Positions 8,562 through 17,539 of a DNA stretch of 61,681 nt are shown here, one piece after another. Under the pieces are notes generated by a model. The model did not search any database and was not told the DNA's origin. It saw only the letters and a program-made list of their open reading frames with translations. Location of the stretch: positions 1 to 61,681 of the forward strand of contig CALHQW010000014.1 of assembly GCA_938040315.1 (NCBI GenBank). Reading direction: 5' to 3'. A program made the translations under genes and the position numbers. The stretch is from an uncultured bacterium (GTDB taxonomy: Bacteria > Hydrothermota > Tepidihabitantia > Tepidihabitantales > DTDR01). Position 1 is the first letter of the stretch; the number at the start of each line of letters is the position of its first letter.

Positions 8562-9155
8562 CTATTTACTTAAAAATAATTTATTCACAATTGCCTTTAA
8601 AATTCCAATCAATAAAAATCCACCAGGCGGAAAGAGCATAAATAAAATTGAATTATTAATATAAATATCAGGCATAATCTTTATTCCAAAGAATGTTCCT
8701 TGGGCTAAGATTTCTCTTACCATTCCCATAATAAAAATAACCAAAGTAAAGCCAACCGATTTTCCTAAACCATCAAGAAAGGAATCAAATATTCCGTGGC
8801 GATAAGCAAAGGCTTCGGCTCTTCCTAAAATAATACAATTAACAACAATTAAGGGAACAAAGACACCAAGGACTTTATACATATCCGGTTCATAAGCCTG
8901 TAAGACATAATCAACAATAGTAACAAAGGTTGAGATGATGATAATAAAGACCGGAATTCTAATATTTTCAGGAACAATCTTTCTTATTGCAGAAACAAAG
9001 ATGTTAGAGAAGACTAAAACAAAGGAAGCAGCAATTCCCATTCCCAAAGCATCTCTTGCAGAAATGGAAGTTGCTAAAGTTGGGCATAAGCCAATCATTA
9101 AGATTAATACTGGGTTTTCTAAAATAATTCCGTTCCAGAAATATTTAAATCTCAT
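8562..9155 (-). CDS. rnfE: Rnf complex membrane subunit E
   Basis: The 197-residue protein has six predicted membrane helices and RnfE hallmarks (ENPVLILMIGLCPTLATS near the N-terminus, NCIILGRAEAFA in the middle). The paired Cys-containing helices match the RnfA/RnfE/NqrD/NqrE family. It overlaps rnfG by 4 nt; rnfA follows after 6 nt. Confidence 0.92.
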   Translation of the reverse strand: MRFKYFWNGIILENPVLILMIGLCPTLATSISARDALGMGIAASFVLVFSNIFVSAIRKIVPENIRIPVFIIIISTFVTIVDYVLQAYEPDMYKVLGVFVPLIVVNCIILGRAEAFAYRHGIFDSFLDGLGKSVGFTLVIFIMGMVREILAQGTFFGIKIMPDIYINNSILFMLFPPGGFLLIGILKAIVNKLFLSK

Positions 9156-9685
9156 TCTTCTTTTAAATATTTTTTATATTTTTCAATTCCTTTTCTGATA
9201 CCTTCACAAACGGCTTTAGAAGAGATTGTGGCAGCAGTGATTGCTTCAATTTCGCCACCCTCCTTTTTTAATTTTATTTGCTCTTTTATCTTTCCTAAAA
9301 ATTGGTTTTTAAATTTATCCTCTCTAATTTTTAATCCTAAACCAGGTGTCTCTTTTAAACCTTCGGCTGGTGAAGCAATTTTTAAACCACAAACCCTTTC
9401 TAAAGTATCAATACCAACAAACATCTCAATAATTCCACCGTAGCCTTTCTCACCAACTCGGAAAACCAAACCAATAATCTTTGTCTTATCTGCTGATAAA
9501 ATTTGGTAACAACTATCTTTAATTACTTCTTTATAACCACCCATATAAGGAAAAATTTCCGAAAGGGCAGAGGTAAAAAATTTCTCTTTATACTCTTTGA
9601 TTTTTGGTATTGTAAATAAATAGACATAACTTAAAAGTAAGGCACTTATCACACAGACCAAAGTCAAAATAACTATCTGCCTCAT
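9152..9685 (-). CDS. rnfG: Rnf complex flavoprotein subunit G
   Basis: The 177-residue protein has one N-terminal membrane helix and an extracytoplasmic FMN-binding domain. The motif ITAATISSKAV near residues 148-158 corresponds to the flavinylation site, where ApbE attaches FMN to Thr through a phosphoester. GYGGIIEMFVGID is also typical. No apbE gene is visible in the window. It starts 2 nt after the rnfD stop. Confidence 0.9.
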   Translation of the reverse strand: MRQIVILTLVCVISALLLSYVYLFTIPKIKEYKEKFFTSALSEIFPYMGGYKEVIKDSCYQILSADKTKIIGLVFRVGEKGYGGIIEMFVGIDTLERVCGLKIASPAEGLKETPGLGLKIREDKFKNQFLGKIKEQIKLKKEGGEIEAITAATISSKAVCEGIRKGIEKYKKYLKEE

Positions 9686-9687
9686 AT

Positions 9688-10689
9688 TTACTTCTTACCA
9701 AAAACCCTTGGTCTTGTATATCTTTCAATTAATGGCGTTGCCACATTCATTAATAAAATAGAGAAAGAAACACCTTCGGGATAACCACCAAAATGCCTGA
9801 TTAACATCGTTAAAATACCACAACCAATACCAAAAATTACTCTTCCTTTTTTAGTGATTGGGGAAGTTACGTAATCGGTCGCCATAAAAAAAGCACCAAG
9901 GATAAGTCCGCCAGATAAAATTTGGAAAAGATGATAATTAGGAAATCTCTTTATTGGTAAAATAAATAAAGATAAAATAAAACAAGTTAATAGATAACTT
10001 AAAGGAATACGATAATCAATATATCTTTTTATCAAAAGATAGATAGCACCGATTAATAATAAAATTGCTGAGGTTTCGCCTAAACAACCGCCCACATTAC
10101 CAGTAAATAGATTTTTTAAACTTTCCCAACTTGTCGCTTTATCAAGCAGGATTTCTAAATTGCGAGGAGTATCCATTATTTTGGCATTTCTTATCGCAGT
10201 TAACGGTGTTGCCTGCGTTATCGCATCAAAACCACTAATTGTTCCGTAATAAGGAGCAATATAAGAGGCGCTCATTATTTGAGGAAAAGAAGCAACTAAA
10301 AATGCTCTTGCTGCTAAAGCCGGATTTAAAAAATTATATCCCAAACCACCAAAAAGTTGCTTAACAACAACGATTGCAAAGAAAGAACCAATTATTGGAA
10401 TAAAAAAGGGAACATTTGGTGGTAAATTAAATGCCAAAAGTATTCCAGTAATTACTGCACTGCCATCAAATATAGAAATTTCCCTTTTGAAAATAAGATT
10501 ACAGATATATTCACTAATTAAGGCGGTAATTATAGAAAGGATTATAAGAATAATTGCCCTTATTCCAAAGAAATAGCCAGCACCAATTGTTGCCGGAATT
10601 AATGCCCAAACAACACTCCACATTATCTTATCAACCGAAACATCACTTCTGATATGAGGAGAAAGAGAGACAATCAAACTTCTATTCAT
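9688..10689 (-). CDS. rnfD: Rnf complex membrane flavoprotein subunit D
   Basis: The 333-residue NqrB/RnfD-family protein has about nine transmembrane helices. ITQATPLTAIRNA (about residues 165-177) contains the Thr that carries covalent FMN. GYNFLNPALAARAF and ATDYVTSPIT are family signatures. It overlaps rnfC by 4 nt, giving operon order rnfC-D-G-E-A-B. Confidence 0.93.
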   Translation of the reverse strand: MNRSLIVSLSPHIRSDVSVDKIMWSVVWALIPATIGAGYFFGIRAIILIILSIITALISEYICNLIFKREISIFDGSAVITGILLAFNLPPNVPFFIPIIGSFFAIVVVKQLFGGLGYNFLNPALAARAFLVASFPQIMSASYIAPYYGTISGFDAITQATPLTAIRNAKIMDTPRNLEILLDKATSWESLKNLFTGNVGGCLGETSAILLLIGAIYLLIKRYIDYRIPLSYLLTCFILSLFILPIKRFPNYHLFQILSGGLILGAFFMATDYVTSPITKKGRVIFGIGCGILTMLIRHFGGYPEGVSFSILLMNVATPLIERYTRPRVFGKK

Positions 10690-12044
10690 TTTCTTTCCTT
10701 TTTTATAATTTCTTGCTTACCAAATTTAAAAGATTGGACCAGTTTAATTCTTGCTGGACAGATAAAAGCACAGGAGCCACATTCAATACAATCTAAAAGA
10801 GAATAATCTCTTGCTTTATCAAACTCTCTTCTTTTGATAAATTTATGCAATTCGGTAGGTAAAAGTCCCATTGGACAAACTTCTACACAACGACCACAAC
10901 GGATACAATCTCGCTCTTTTTCTAAAATAACCTCCTTCTCATTAAAGAAAAGAATTCCGGTAGTTCCTTTCACAATTGGCATATCCTCGGAATAGATTGC
11001 CACTCCCATAATCGGACCACCCATAATTACCTTCTTTATCTCACCAACATAACCACCACAATATTCAACAATATCTTTTATTTGTGTGCCAATTCTTACA
11101 AGTAAATTCTTCTTTTCCTTAATTCCATTTCCGGAAACAGTAATAACCCTTTCAAATAATGGTTTATCAAAATAACAGGCTTCATAACAGGCATAAGCAG
11201 TACCAACATTTTGGACAACAACACCAACATCAAAAGGAAGTCCACCACTCGGCACTTCCCTTTTTAATATTGCCTTTATCAATTGCTTTTCTGCTCCTTG
11301 GGGATATTTTGTTTTTAAAGTATAAACCTCAAAATTATAATCTTTTTTATAAGAATCAAAGATCCCAATCGCCTTCTCTTTATTATCCTCAATACCAAAG
11401 ATTAATCTAATATTTTTATTATTCTTTTCTAATGCCTTTTTTAATAAGAGGGCACCTAAAATTATCTCTTTTGGTTTCTCAATCATTAAACGATAATCAT
11501 TGGTTAAATAGGGTTCACATTCACAACCATTAATAATTAATGTATCAATAACCTTTTCTTTTGGTGGTGATAATTTTACCGCTGTTGGAAAGGCTGCGCC
11601 ACCAAGTCCAACAATTCCTGCCTTAAAAACTTTCTCAATAATTTCATCACTATCAAATTCTTTTTTTACAAATTCTCTTTTAATATTCTCATCCCAAATA
11701 TCTTCACCATCACTTTCAATAACATAAGTCAAAACCCTTCCAAAGATTAAAGGATGTGGAAGTTCCTTTAAATCTTTCACTTTACCAGAAATAGAAGAAT
11801 GGATATTTGCTGAGATTTTTCCATCCGCTTCACCAATAATCTGTCCAGTTTTTACTTTATCACCAATGTTTAAGAGGGGTTTTGCTTGTTTACCAGTATG
11901 TTGTAATAAAGGTAGATAAACGAGTTTTGGTAAGGGTAGTTTTTCTATTGGAGAATTCTCAGTAAAATGCTTATTCTCTTCTGGATGAACTCCACCGGCA
12001 AAAGAAAATTTCTTAACCTGCTTACTAATTAAAAAATTAAACAT
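10686..12044 (-). CDS. rnfC: Rnf complex NADH-binding subunit C
   Basis: The 452-residue soluble subunit begins with the RnfC barrel-sandwich region (FAGGVHPEENK), followed by a Rossmann-type NADH/FMN domain (GIVGLGGAAFPTAVKL, INGCECEPYLTND) and two C-terminal 4Fe-4S motifs (CIRCGRCVEVCPMGL and CIECGSCAFICPARI). Rnf couples ferredoxin-NAD+ electron transfer to Na+ or H+ translocation. It is the first gene of the operon; the ATG lies about 12 nt from a consensus -10 box with no clear Shine-Dalgarno sequence. Confidence 0.93.
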   Translation of the reverse strand: MFNFLISKQVKKFSFAGGVHPEENKHFTENSPIEKLPLPKLVYLPLLQHTGKQAKPLLNIGDKVKTGQIIGEADGKISANIHSSISGKVKDLKELPHPLIFGRVLTYVIESDGEDIWDENIKREFVKKEFDSDEIIEKVFKAGIVGLGGAAFPTAVKLSPPKEKVIDTLIINGCECEPYLTNDYRLMIEKPKEIILGALLLKKALEKNNKNIRLIFGIEDNKEKAIGIFDSYKKDYNFEVYTLKTKYPQGAEKQLIKAILKREVPSGGLPFDVGVVVQNVGTAYACYEACYFDKPLFERVITVSGNGIKEKKNLLVRIGTQIKDIVEYCGGYVGEIKKVIMGGPIMGVAIYSEDMPIVKGTTGILFFNEKEVILEKERDCIRCGRCVEVCPMGLLPTELHKFIKRREFDKARDYSLLDCIECGSCAFICPARIKLVQSFKFGKQEIIKKERK

Positions 12045-12056
12045 TATTAAGATATT

Positions 12057-12084
12057 ATTATAATAAAAAATTATTTAGTGTCAA
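12057..12084 (-). promoter_or_regulatory. Predicted promoter of the rnf operon
   Basis: On the minus strand, TTGACA (12084-12079), a 16-nt spacer and TATAAT (12062-12057). Both hexamers are perfect consensus, the strongest promoter seen here. The predicted 5' leader is only about 5-6 nt. Confidence 0.8.
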
Positions 12085-12255
12085 ACTAAAGAGAAAATCT
12101 TTAAAAAGGAATTCTAAGGAGTATCCAAGGTGGTATAGGAGATAGCCCCCTATCTATATTGGTGAAGATAGTTAAGTTATTAAATTTCAATAATTTAGAT
12201 AAAATTTCTGAAAAATAAAAAGTTTCCTTATAGGAAACTTGGAGAATCTAATTAT
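12085..12255. other. Intergenic region between rnfC and the XRE regulator
   Basis: No gene is seen in these 171 bases. It contains a small hairpin (AGATAG-CCCC-CTATCT near 12142-12157) and, just before the next gene, a perfect 21-bp palindrome. A stretch near 12129-12141 (aaggtggtatagga) loosely resembles bases in the intergenic regions near 27841 and 47890. Confidence 0.5.
12220..12240. promoter_or_regulatory. Perfect 9-bp inverted repeat upstream of the XRE gene
   Basis: AAGTTTCCT-TAT-AGGAAACTT ends 15 nt before the TTG at 12256. It could be an operator for the adjacent helix-turn-helix protein (autoregulation) or an RNA hairpin near its ribosome binding site. There is no T-run, so a terminator is less likely. 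Confidence 0.5.
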
Positions 12256-13182
12256 TTGATTTTTTATCTTTTTATTTTATTATTGGTTATGGTTTCCAAT
12301 TTTGTTGGAAGGTTATTAAGAGATTTCCGAAAATTAAGGGGGTATAAAATAAGAGATGTTGCTAAATTTTGTAAAAGGACAACTTCTTATATCTCCAAGT
12401 TAGAAAGGGGAAAGATTAAAGAGCCCACCTTAGTTTTGGTCTTAAATTATTTGAAGGCATTACAGATATCTTATTCTGAATTCTTTGGCAAAGTTGATAA
12501 TTGGGAATTAAGTAGAATGTTAAAGAAAAAGGGAAAAAAGGAGAAATACGGAATAGAGGCTAAAAAATATTTAGTAGGTATTAAGTATCCAAGGAAATCC
12601 TATATTGATTTTCCAAAATATCTAATTGCAAAAATAAGGAATTATTTACTACCTTTTAATCTTTCTGATGATTTAATTGAAAGGTATATTAATTTTGGTA
12701 AAGAATTTTTTCATTCTTTGTTAAAAATTTATGAAGGTAAAGAAGAAAAGGAAGTTATTGATAGATTAATGAAAAAAGCAGAGAAAGAAGGTTTGAAGAC
12801 AACTTTCCCTAATTTTTTATCAGAAGTTATAAATATTGTCAAAAAAGGTTTTAAAAGAGAATTAAAAAGAAGAAGGTGTTTAAAGCCGATAACAGATAAA
12901 AAGATAAAGAAGATGGTTAAAGGTTATCAAAAATATATGGAAGAATGGTTAAATATTGAAGGCGAGGCAAAGAAAGTCCTTTTTAATAAAGGAATTAAAC
13001 TTCTTGATATGAGAGTATATTTAGATATATTAAGAAAATACCATTCCTTAAAAAGAAAAGGAGAAATTAAAAAGTTAAATAAATTTAAAGAAGATTTAGA
13101 AAAAGAAATCCCTCTTTATCAATTAGATAAAAATATAATAGAAGAATTAATAAAAGTAGTTGATAAAGTTTTGGAGAAATAA
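12256..13182 (+). CDS. XRE-family helix-turn-helix protein with long unknown C-terminus
   Basis: A Cro/C1-type HTH domain lies at about residues 16-75 (LLRDFRKLRGYKIRDVAKF ... SYISKLERGKIKEP). It is followed by about 230 lysine-rich, predicted helical residues that I do not recognise. The TTG at 12256 has a GGAG 11 nt upstream; the in-frame ATG at 12289 (MVSNFVGRLLRDF) matches the start of the domain better but has no ribosome site, so the start is uncertain. It may sense a ligand through the C-terminus. The gene is divergent from rnfC and might regulate it, an inference from position only. Confidence 0.75.
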   Translation: MIFYLFILLLVMVSNFVGRLLRDFRKLRGYKIRDVAKFCKRTTSYISKLERGKIKEPTLVLVLNYLKALQISYSEFFGKVDNWELSRMLKKKGKKEKYGIEAKKYLVGIKYPRKSYIDFPKYLIAKIRNYLLPFNLSDDLIERYINFGKEFFHSLLKIYEGKEEKEVIDRLMKKAEKEGLKTTFPNFLSEVINIVKKGFKRELKRRRCLKPITDKKIKKMVKGYQKYMEEWLNIEGEAKKVLFNKGIKLLDMRVYLDILRKYHSLKRKGEIKKLNKFKEDLEKEIPLYQLDKNIIEELIKVVDKVLEK

Positions 13183-13188
13183 ACTCTT

Positions 13189-14517
13189 TTACTTCACAAT
13201 TTTTATTGTCTTAGTAAATTTTAAATCTTTTGTTTTAATTTGCAGTTGGTAAACTCCGGCTTTTATCTCAGTTAAATCTAAGGTAATTGGTGTTTCTCTT
13301 TTTACTGGTAGATTTTTTATCATTCGACCATCTTTCGTATAAATTTTTAATTCTTTTATCTCAAAATTTTTGGGATAGGTTAATTTCGCATAATTTTTGG
13401 CGGGATTAGGTTGGATATTAAATTTTTTGATATATTCTTTTATTAAATGTTCAGCGATTTCTACTCCTAATTGATAATATTCGCAGGTTCTTAAAATATT
13501 GGTATCGGCACCTTGTCTACCACCAAACACCCACATTCCCGGAGTTCCTTGTGAATTTAGTGGCTCGGGAATTAAAACGCCGGCGTGGTTCCTGCGGGCA
13601 GAATTTAGATTGGTAAAAGTTGACCAAGAGTTGGTTTCAATATCATAGATAAAACATTGAGGTGTCTCATTTGGCCATTTTCCATTGCCAGCAATAATGA
13701 TTTTGTTTCGGAAAGGAAAAGGAGAGGTAGAATCAAAACCAAAGGCTCTGGTCTCACCCGAAGAGTCAGGCAGGTCAGCAATCCTTCGCCAACCAGAATC
13801 GGGTGCGGAAAGGGACATTACTTCGCAATATTTCTGGGCTCTTAAATAAGTACCATCATAAATACAACCGCCCATCGCATATAATTTACCATTGACAACA
13901 CAAGTGGTAATATAAACCCTGGCTAATCCTAAAGAAGGTAATTGACGCCAGCGGCTACCGGGTGTGGTTTCTGGATTATACATCCAAACTTGGTTTGTTG
14001 TATAGGGTGAAATATTATGATTAAAGCCACCAAGAACATAAAGCCGATTATTATCAACAGCAGCATCAGGAGTTAAATAGGGTTGACCACTTAAAAGTCC
14101 AGGAAAAGAGTCAGTTCCAATAATTGCGACATTATTGCTTAAAGGATAATAAACTTGGACCGCTCTGGTGAAAGTTCCTGCTTGTGTTCTGCCACCAACA
14201 ATATATAAACCATAGGTATCAGGATGGGTAGTATCTTTAAGAATAGAAATGGTATAATTGGAAATAGGAATTGGCATGCTTCTGCCTACTGGATAATAGG
14301 TTAATGATTCCGGATTAAAACACCAAATAGTTCCGTCAGTATTATTATTTGCTAATCTACCGCCAAGAAAATAAACCTTTCTTGTTATTGGAAAATATTC
14401 ACCATCAAACCGCCAGAATTGGAAACCAGTTTGTGGTCCATATTGCCAAGTTTGAGAGAAAATAATTGAAAATAAGAATAAGTTTATTAAAACTTTAATA
14501 TTTCTTTTTTTCATCAT
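13189..14517 (-). CDS. Secreted Kelch-repeat beta-propeller protein with T9SS tail
   Basis: The 442-residue protein has a signal peptide (KVLINLFLFSIIFSQ) and Kelch-type blades with repeated YVLGG, YAMGG and VFGG motifs at about residues 45-340. Its C-terminal sorting tail starts near residue 365 (FNIQPNPAKNYAKLTYP ... LKIYTKDGRMIKNL ... AGVYQLQIKTK). It is likely exported by T9SS and surface-attached; the ligand is unknown. AAAGGAGG precedes the start. Confidence 0.85.
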   Translation of the reverse strand: MMKKRNIKVLINLFLFSIIFSQTWQYGPQTGFQFWRFDGEYFPITRKVYFLGGRLANNNTDGTIWCFNPESLTYYPVGRSMPIPISNYTISILKDTTHPDTYGLYIVGGRTQAGTFTRAVQVYYPLSNNVAIIGTDSFPGLLSGQPYLTPDAAVDNNRLYVLGGFNHNISPYTTNQVWMYNPETTPGSRWRQLPSLGLARVYITTCVVNGKLYAMGGCIYDGTYLRAQKYCEVMSLSAPDSGWRRIADLPDSSGETRAFGFDSTSPFPFRNKIIIAGNGKWPNETPQCFIYDIETNSWSTFTNLNSARRNHAGVLIPEPLNSQGTPGMWVFGGRQGADTNILRTCEYYQLGVEIAEHLIKEYIKKFNIQPNPAKNYAKLTYPKNFEIKELKIYTKDGRMIKNLPVKRETPITLDLTEIKAGVYQLQIKTKDLKFTKTIKIVK

Positions 14518-14542
14518 TACCTCCTTTTAAATTTGTTTAATT

Positions 14543-14571
14543 AATATAAAGTAATTTTTAATTAAAGTCAA
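14543..14571 (-). promoter_or_regulatory. Predicted promoter of the Kelch gene at 13189-14517
   Basis: On the minus strand, TTGACT (14571-14566), a 17-nt spacer and TATATT (14548-14543). The transcript would have a leader of about 20 nt carrying the AAAGGAGG site. Confidence 0.65.
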
Positions 14572-14583
14572 TATTTCAATTAT

Positions 14584-14611
14584 TTGACTTTTTAAGATTT
14601 TTAGGCATAAT
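14584..14611 (+). promoter_or_regulatory. Predicted promoter of the ugd glycan operon
   Basis: TTGACT (14584-14589), a 16-nt spacer and CATAAT (14606-14611), then 7 nt to the ATG at 14619. No Shine-Dalgarno sequence is present, so the message is predicted to be leaderless. Confidence 0.7.
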
Positions 14612-14618
14612 TTTATTT

Positions 14619-15911
14619 ATGGAAATTACAATAATCGGAACAGGTTATGTTGGCTTAACAACTGGTGCCTGTTTTGCTCATCTTGGTCATAAAGTAATTT
14701 GTGTTGATAATGATAAGAAAAAAATTGATTTATTAAATGAAGGGATTATTCCTATTTATGAGCCAAAACTTGATAAAATAGTTGAAGAGGCAAAAAAGAA
14801 AGAGTTGATTTCTTTTACTACCGATATTGCTTACGGAGTAAAAAATTCTAAGGTTCTTTTTATTGCCGTTGGAACGCCGCCAAAGGAGAGTGGTGAGCCG
14901 GATTTATCTTATGTAGAAAATGTCGCCTCCCAAATTGGTGAACATATGGATTCTTATCGGTTGATTGTCGAAAAGAGTACGGTGCCGGTAAAAACTGCCC
15001 AATGGATAAGGACAACTATTTCCCGTTTTAATAAAAAGAAAGTAGATTTTGATGTGGCAGTAAATCCGGAATTTTTAAGAGAGGGAAGTGCGGTGGATGA
15101 TTTTTTAAATCCGGACCGAATTGTGATTGGGGTAGAAAATAAAAGGGCAGAAGAACTTTTATTAGAGATTTATAAACCAATAAAAGCACCAATTTTGGTT
15201 ACTGATTTAGCAAGCGCCGAATTAATTAAACATGCTTCTAATGCTTTTTTAGCAATGAAAATCTCTTTTATTAATGCAATTGCCATAATTTGTGAAAAAT
15301 CTGGTGCGGATGTGGAGATGGTGGCAAAAGGTATGGGACTTGATAAAAGGATTGGCCCCCATTTTTTAAGAGCCGGAGTTGGTTATGGTGGTTTCTGTTT
15401 TCCTAAGGATTTAGCCGCTTTTATTAAAATTGCTGAAGAGTTAGGCTATGATTTTCGCCTTTTAAAGGAGATTGCCAATATTAACGAAAAACAGAAAGAA
15501 TATTTTGTAAAAAAAATTGAAAGGGTTTTATGGAATTTAAAAGATAAGACTATCGGCATTTTAGGGCTTTCTTTTAAACCGAATACTGATGATATTCGTT
15601 TTGCACCTGCCTTGGATATAATTAATTTATTAAAAAAAGAAGGAGCAAAAATTAAGGCTTATGATCCAAAAGCCATGGCAAAGGCAAAAGAGATTTTGAA
15701 AGAGATTACTTATTGTGATAATCCTTATGATGTCTGTAAAGATGCCGATTGTCTTGCTTTGATTACTGAATGGGAAGAGTTTGCCCATTTAGATTTTGAA
15801 AAGATAAAATCTTTAATGCGCCAGCCAATCATCTTTGATGGTCGCAATTTTTTAAATAAAGAAAAACTTATTAGTTTAGGATTTCAATATTACGGAATTG
15901 GAAAAAGATAA
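14619..15911 (+). CDS. ugd: UDP-glucose 6-dehydrogenase
   Basis: The 430-residue protein has an N-terminal NAD-binding motif (GTGYVGLTTGACF), the family motifs AVGTPPKESGEPDLS, NPEFLREGSAVDDF and SNAFLAMKISFINA, and the catalytic Cys in GYGGFCFPKDL (about residue 254-262). It oxidises UDP-glucose to UDP-glucuronate. The next gene encodes a UDP-glucuronate decarboxylase, which supports this substrate over GDP-mannose. It is the first gene of a six-gene operon. Confidence 0.92.
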   Translation: MEITIIGTGYVGLTTGACFAHLGHKVICVDNDKKKIDLLNEGIIPIYEPKLDKIVEEAKKKELISFTTDIAYGVKNSKVLFIAVGTPPKESGEPDLSYVENVASQIGEHMDSYRLIVEKSTVPVKTAQWIRTTISRFNKKKVDFDVAVNPEFLREGSAVDDFLNPDRIVIGVENKRAEELLLEIYKPIKAPILVTDLASAELIKHASNAFLAMKISFINAIAIICEKSGADVEMVAKGMGLDKRIGPHFLRAGVGYGGFCFPKDLAAFIKIAEELGYDFRLLKEIANINEKQKEYFVKKIERVLWNLKDKTIGILGLSFKPNTDDIRFAPALDIINLLKKEGAKIKAYDPKAMAKAKEILKEITYCDNPYDVCKDADCLALITEWEEFAHLDFEKIKSLMRQPIIFDGRNFLNKEKLISLGFQYYGIGKR

Positions 15912-16845
15912 AACTTTAATAATTACTGGCGGTGCTGGATTTATTGGCTCTTATCTTTGTGAATATTTTGTTAAGGAAGGATACCAAGTAATTTGTATTG
16001 ATAATTTAATTACTGGAAAAGAGAAAAATATTTCTCATTTATTAAAAGAGTCTAATTTTAAATTTATAAAAGAAGATGTGAACGAGATTGATAAGAATCT
16101 TTTTTTTGATAAAGAGATTTTGGCAATTTTTCATTTTGCTTCACCAGCCAGTCCGAAGGATTATTTTGCTTATCCTTTATTAACTTTAAAAACCAATGCT
16201 TTTGCTACTTATCATCTTTTGGAATTGGCAAAAGAGAAAAAGGCAATTTTCTTTTTGGCTTCTACCTCTGAGGTATATGGGGATCCCCAAGTTTCACCCC
16301 AATATGAGGAGTATTGGGGATATGTAAATCCTTGTGGGCTTCGTTCAGTATATGATGAAGGGAAAAGATTTGCGGAAAGTTTAACAATAACTTATTTTCG
16401 ACAATATAATGTTTCGGTGAGAATTGCTCGGATTTTTAATACCTATGGTCCAAAAATGAGAGTTGATGATGGCAGGGTAATTCCCAATTTTATAAATCAA
16501 GCATTAAGAGGTGAGGATATAACAATTTATGGTGACGGCAATCAAACAAGAAGTTTTTGTTATATTGATGATTTGGTTGATGGTTTAATAAAACTTTTTT
16601 ATTCTGATTATTCCCAACCAATAAATTTAGGAAACCCTAACGAGATAAAAATTATTGATTTAGCAAAAAGAATAATTGCTTTGACCAATTCTAATTCAAA
16701 AATTACTTATCTTTCACCTTATCCTGACGATCCTCATCGTCGTTGTCCGGATATCAGAAAAGCAAAAGAAATATTGAAGTGGGAACCAAAAATCAGTTTA
16801 GAAGAAGGATTAAGAAAAACCATTGATTACTTTAAGTCCTTTTAA
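15898..16845 (+). CDS. UDP-glucuronate decarboxylase (UDP-xylose synthase)
   Basis: The 315-residue extended short-chain dehydrogenase has GGAGFIGS at the N-terminus and the characteristic catalytic motif SVYDEGKRFAE (YxxxK). RIFNTYGPKMRVDDGRVIPN and the C-terminal PDDPHRRCPDI stretch are typical of the UXS family. It converts UDP-glucuronate to UDP-xylose, so the operon probably supplies xylose or a derived sugar. The TTG start overlaps the end of ugd by 14 nt, implying coupling. Confidence 0.88.
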   Translation: MEKDKTLIITGGAGFIGSYLCEYFVKEGYQVICIDNLITGKEKNISHLLKESNFKFIKEDVNEIDKNLFFDKEILAIFHFASPASPKDYFAYPLLTLKTNAFATYHLLELAKEKKAIFFLASTSEVYGDPQVSPQYEEYWGYVNPCGLRSVYDEGKRFAESLTITYFRQYNVSVRIARIFNTYGPKMRVDDGRVIPNFINQALRGEDITIYGDGNQTRSFCYIDDLVDGLIKLFYSDYSQPINLGNPNEIKIIDLAKRIIALTNSNSKITYLSPYPDDPHRRCPDIRKAKEILKWEPKISLEEGLRKTIDYFKSF

Positions 16846-17539
16846 AATCAGCATTTTTAAGCAATGCCCATTAAGATATAAATTTCATTATGTTGATAAA
16901 TTATATAAAAAATATAAAAAAGATAGAGATTATTTAAGTTTTGGCGATTCTTTACATCGGACCTTAAGAGATTTTTTTAAAATTTCCTTTAATGAAAGAA
17001 CTTACGAGAATTTAGAAAAACTTTATCGAAAAAATTGGGTAAGAAAAGGGTATTCTTCTTTGGAAGAAGAAAAGAAATGGGGTTTAAAGGGTTTAAGAAT
17101 ATTAAAAAATTTTTATGAAGAGGAGGAATTAAAAATAAAACCCTTTCTAATTGAAAAGAGTTTAAAAGGATATTATCGCTCTTTTGTGATATCTGGAAGA
17201 ATTGACCGCGCCGATTTGATAAAGGAAAATGAAATAATAGTTATTGATTATAAAACAGGTAGAATTAGTGAAGATAAAGAGTTAAATAAAATTAGTGCGG
17301 TGATTTACAAATTTCTTTTAGAAAAAAATTATCATAAAAAAGTAATAAAAATAATAAATCATTATCTTTTATTTCAAAAGAAAGTTATTTATACTTTTGG
17401 GGATAAAGAGTTTGAAGATTATTTAAATAGAATTGTTAATATTGGTTTAGAAATCTTAAAAGAGAAAGAATTTCCACCTAAAAAAAGCAATCTTTGTGAG
17501 TATTGCGATTTTTCCGAAATTTGTCCGGCTTATAAATGA
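16823..17539 (+). CDS. PD-(D/E)XK nuclease with four-Cys cluster (RecB/Cas4-like)
   Basis: The 238-residue protein opens LSPFKISIFKQCPLRYKF, as in RecB/AddB/Cas4 nucleases. It has HRTLRDFF, the metal-binding GRIDRAD and the active-site strand IIVIDYKTG, and ends with CEYCDFSEICP. The early Cys plus three late Cys would form a Cas4/AddB-type 4Fe-4S cluster. It probably processes DNA ends. The TTG start lies inside the end of the upstream gene (23-nt overlap) and its end overlaps the next gene by 4 nt. A repair-type nuclease is odd in a sugar-nucleotide operon. No cas genes or CRISPR array are seen. Confidence 0.85.
   Translation: MITLSPFKISIFKQCPLRYKFHYVDKLYKKYKKDRDYLSFGDSLHRTLRDFFKISFNERTYENLEKLYRKNWVRKGYSSLEEEKKWGLKGLRILKNFYEEEELKIKPFLIEKSLKGYYRSFVISGRIDRADLIKENEIIVIDYKTGRISEDKELNKISAVIYKFLLEKNYHKKVIKIINHYLLFQKKVIYTFGDKEFEDYLNRIVNIGLEILKEKEFPPKKSNLCEYCDFSEICPAYK

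Noticed and set aside
16823-17539. RecB-like gene as evidence for a CRISPR-Cas locus (Cas4)
   Set aside because: No cas1, cas2 or repeat array in the window; the neighbours are sugar enzymes.
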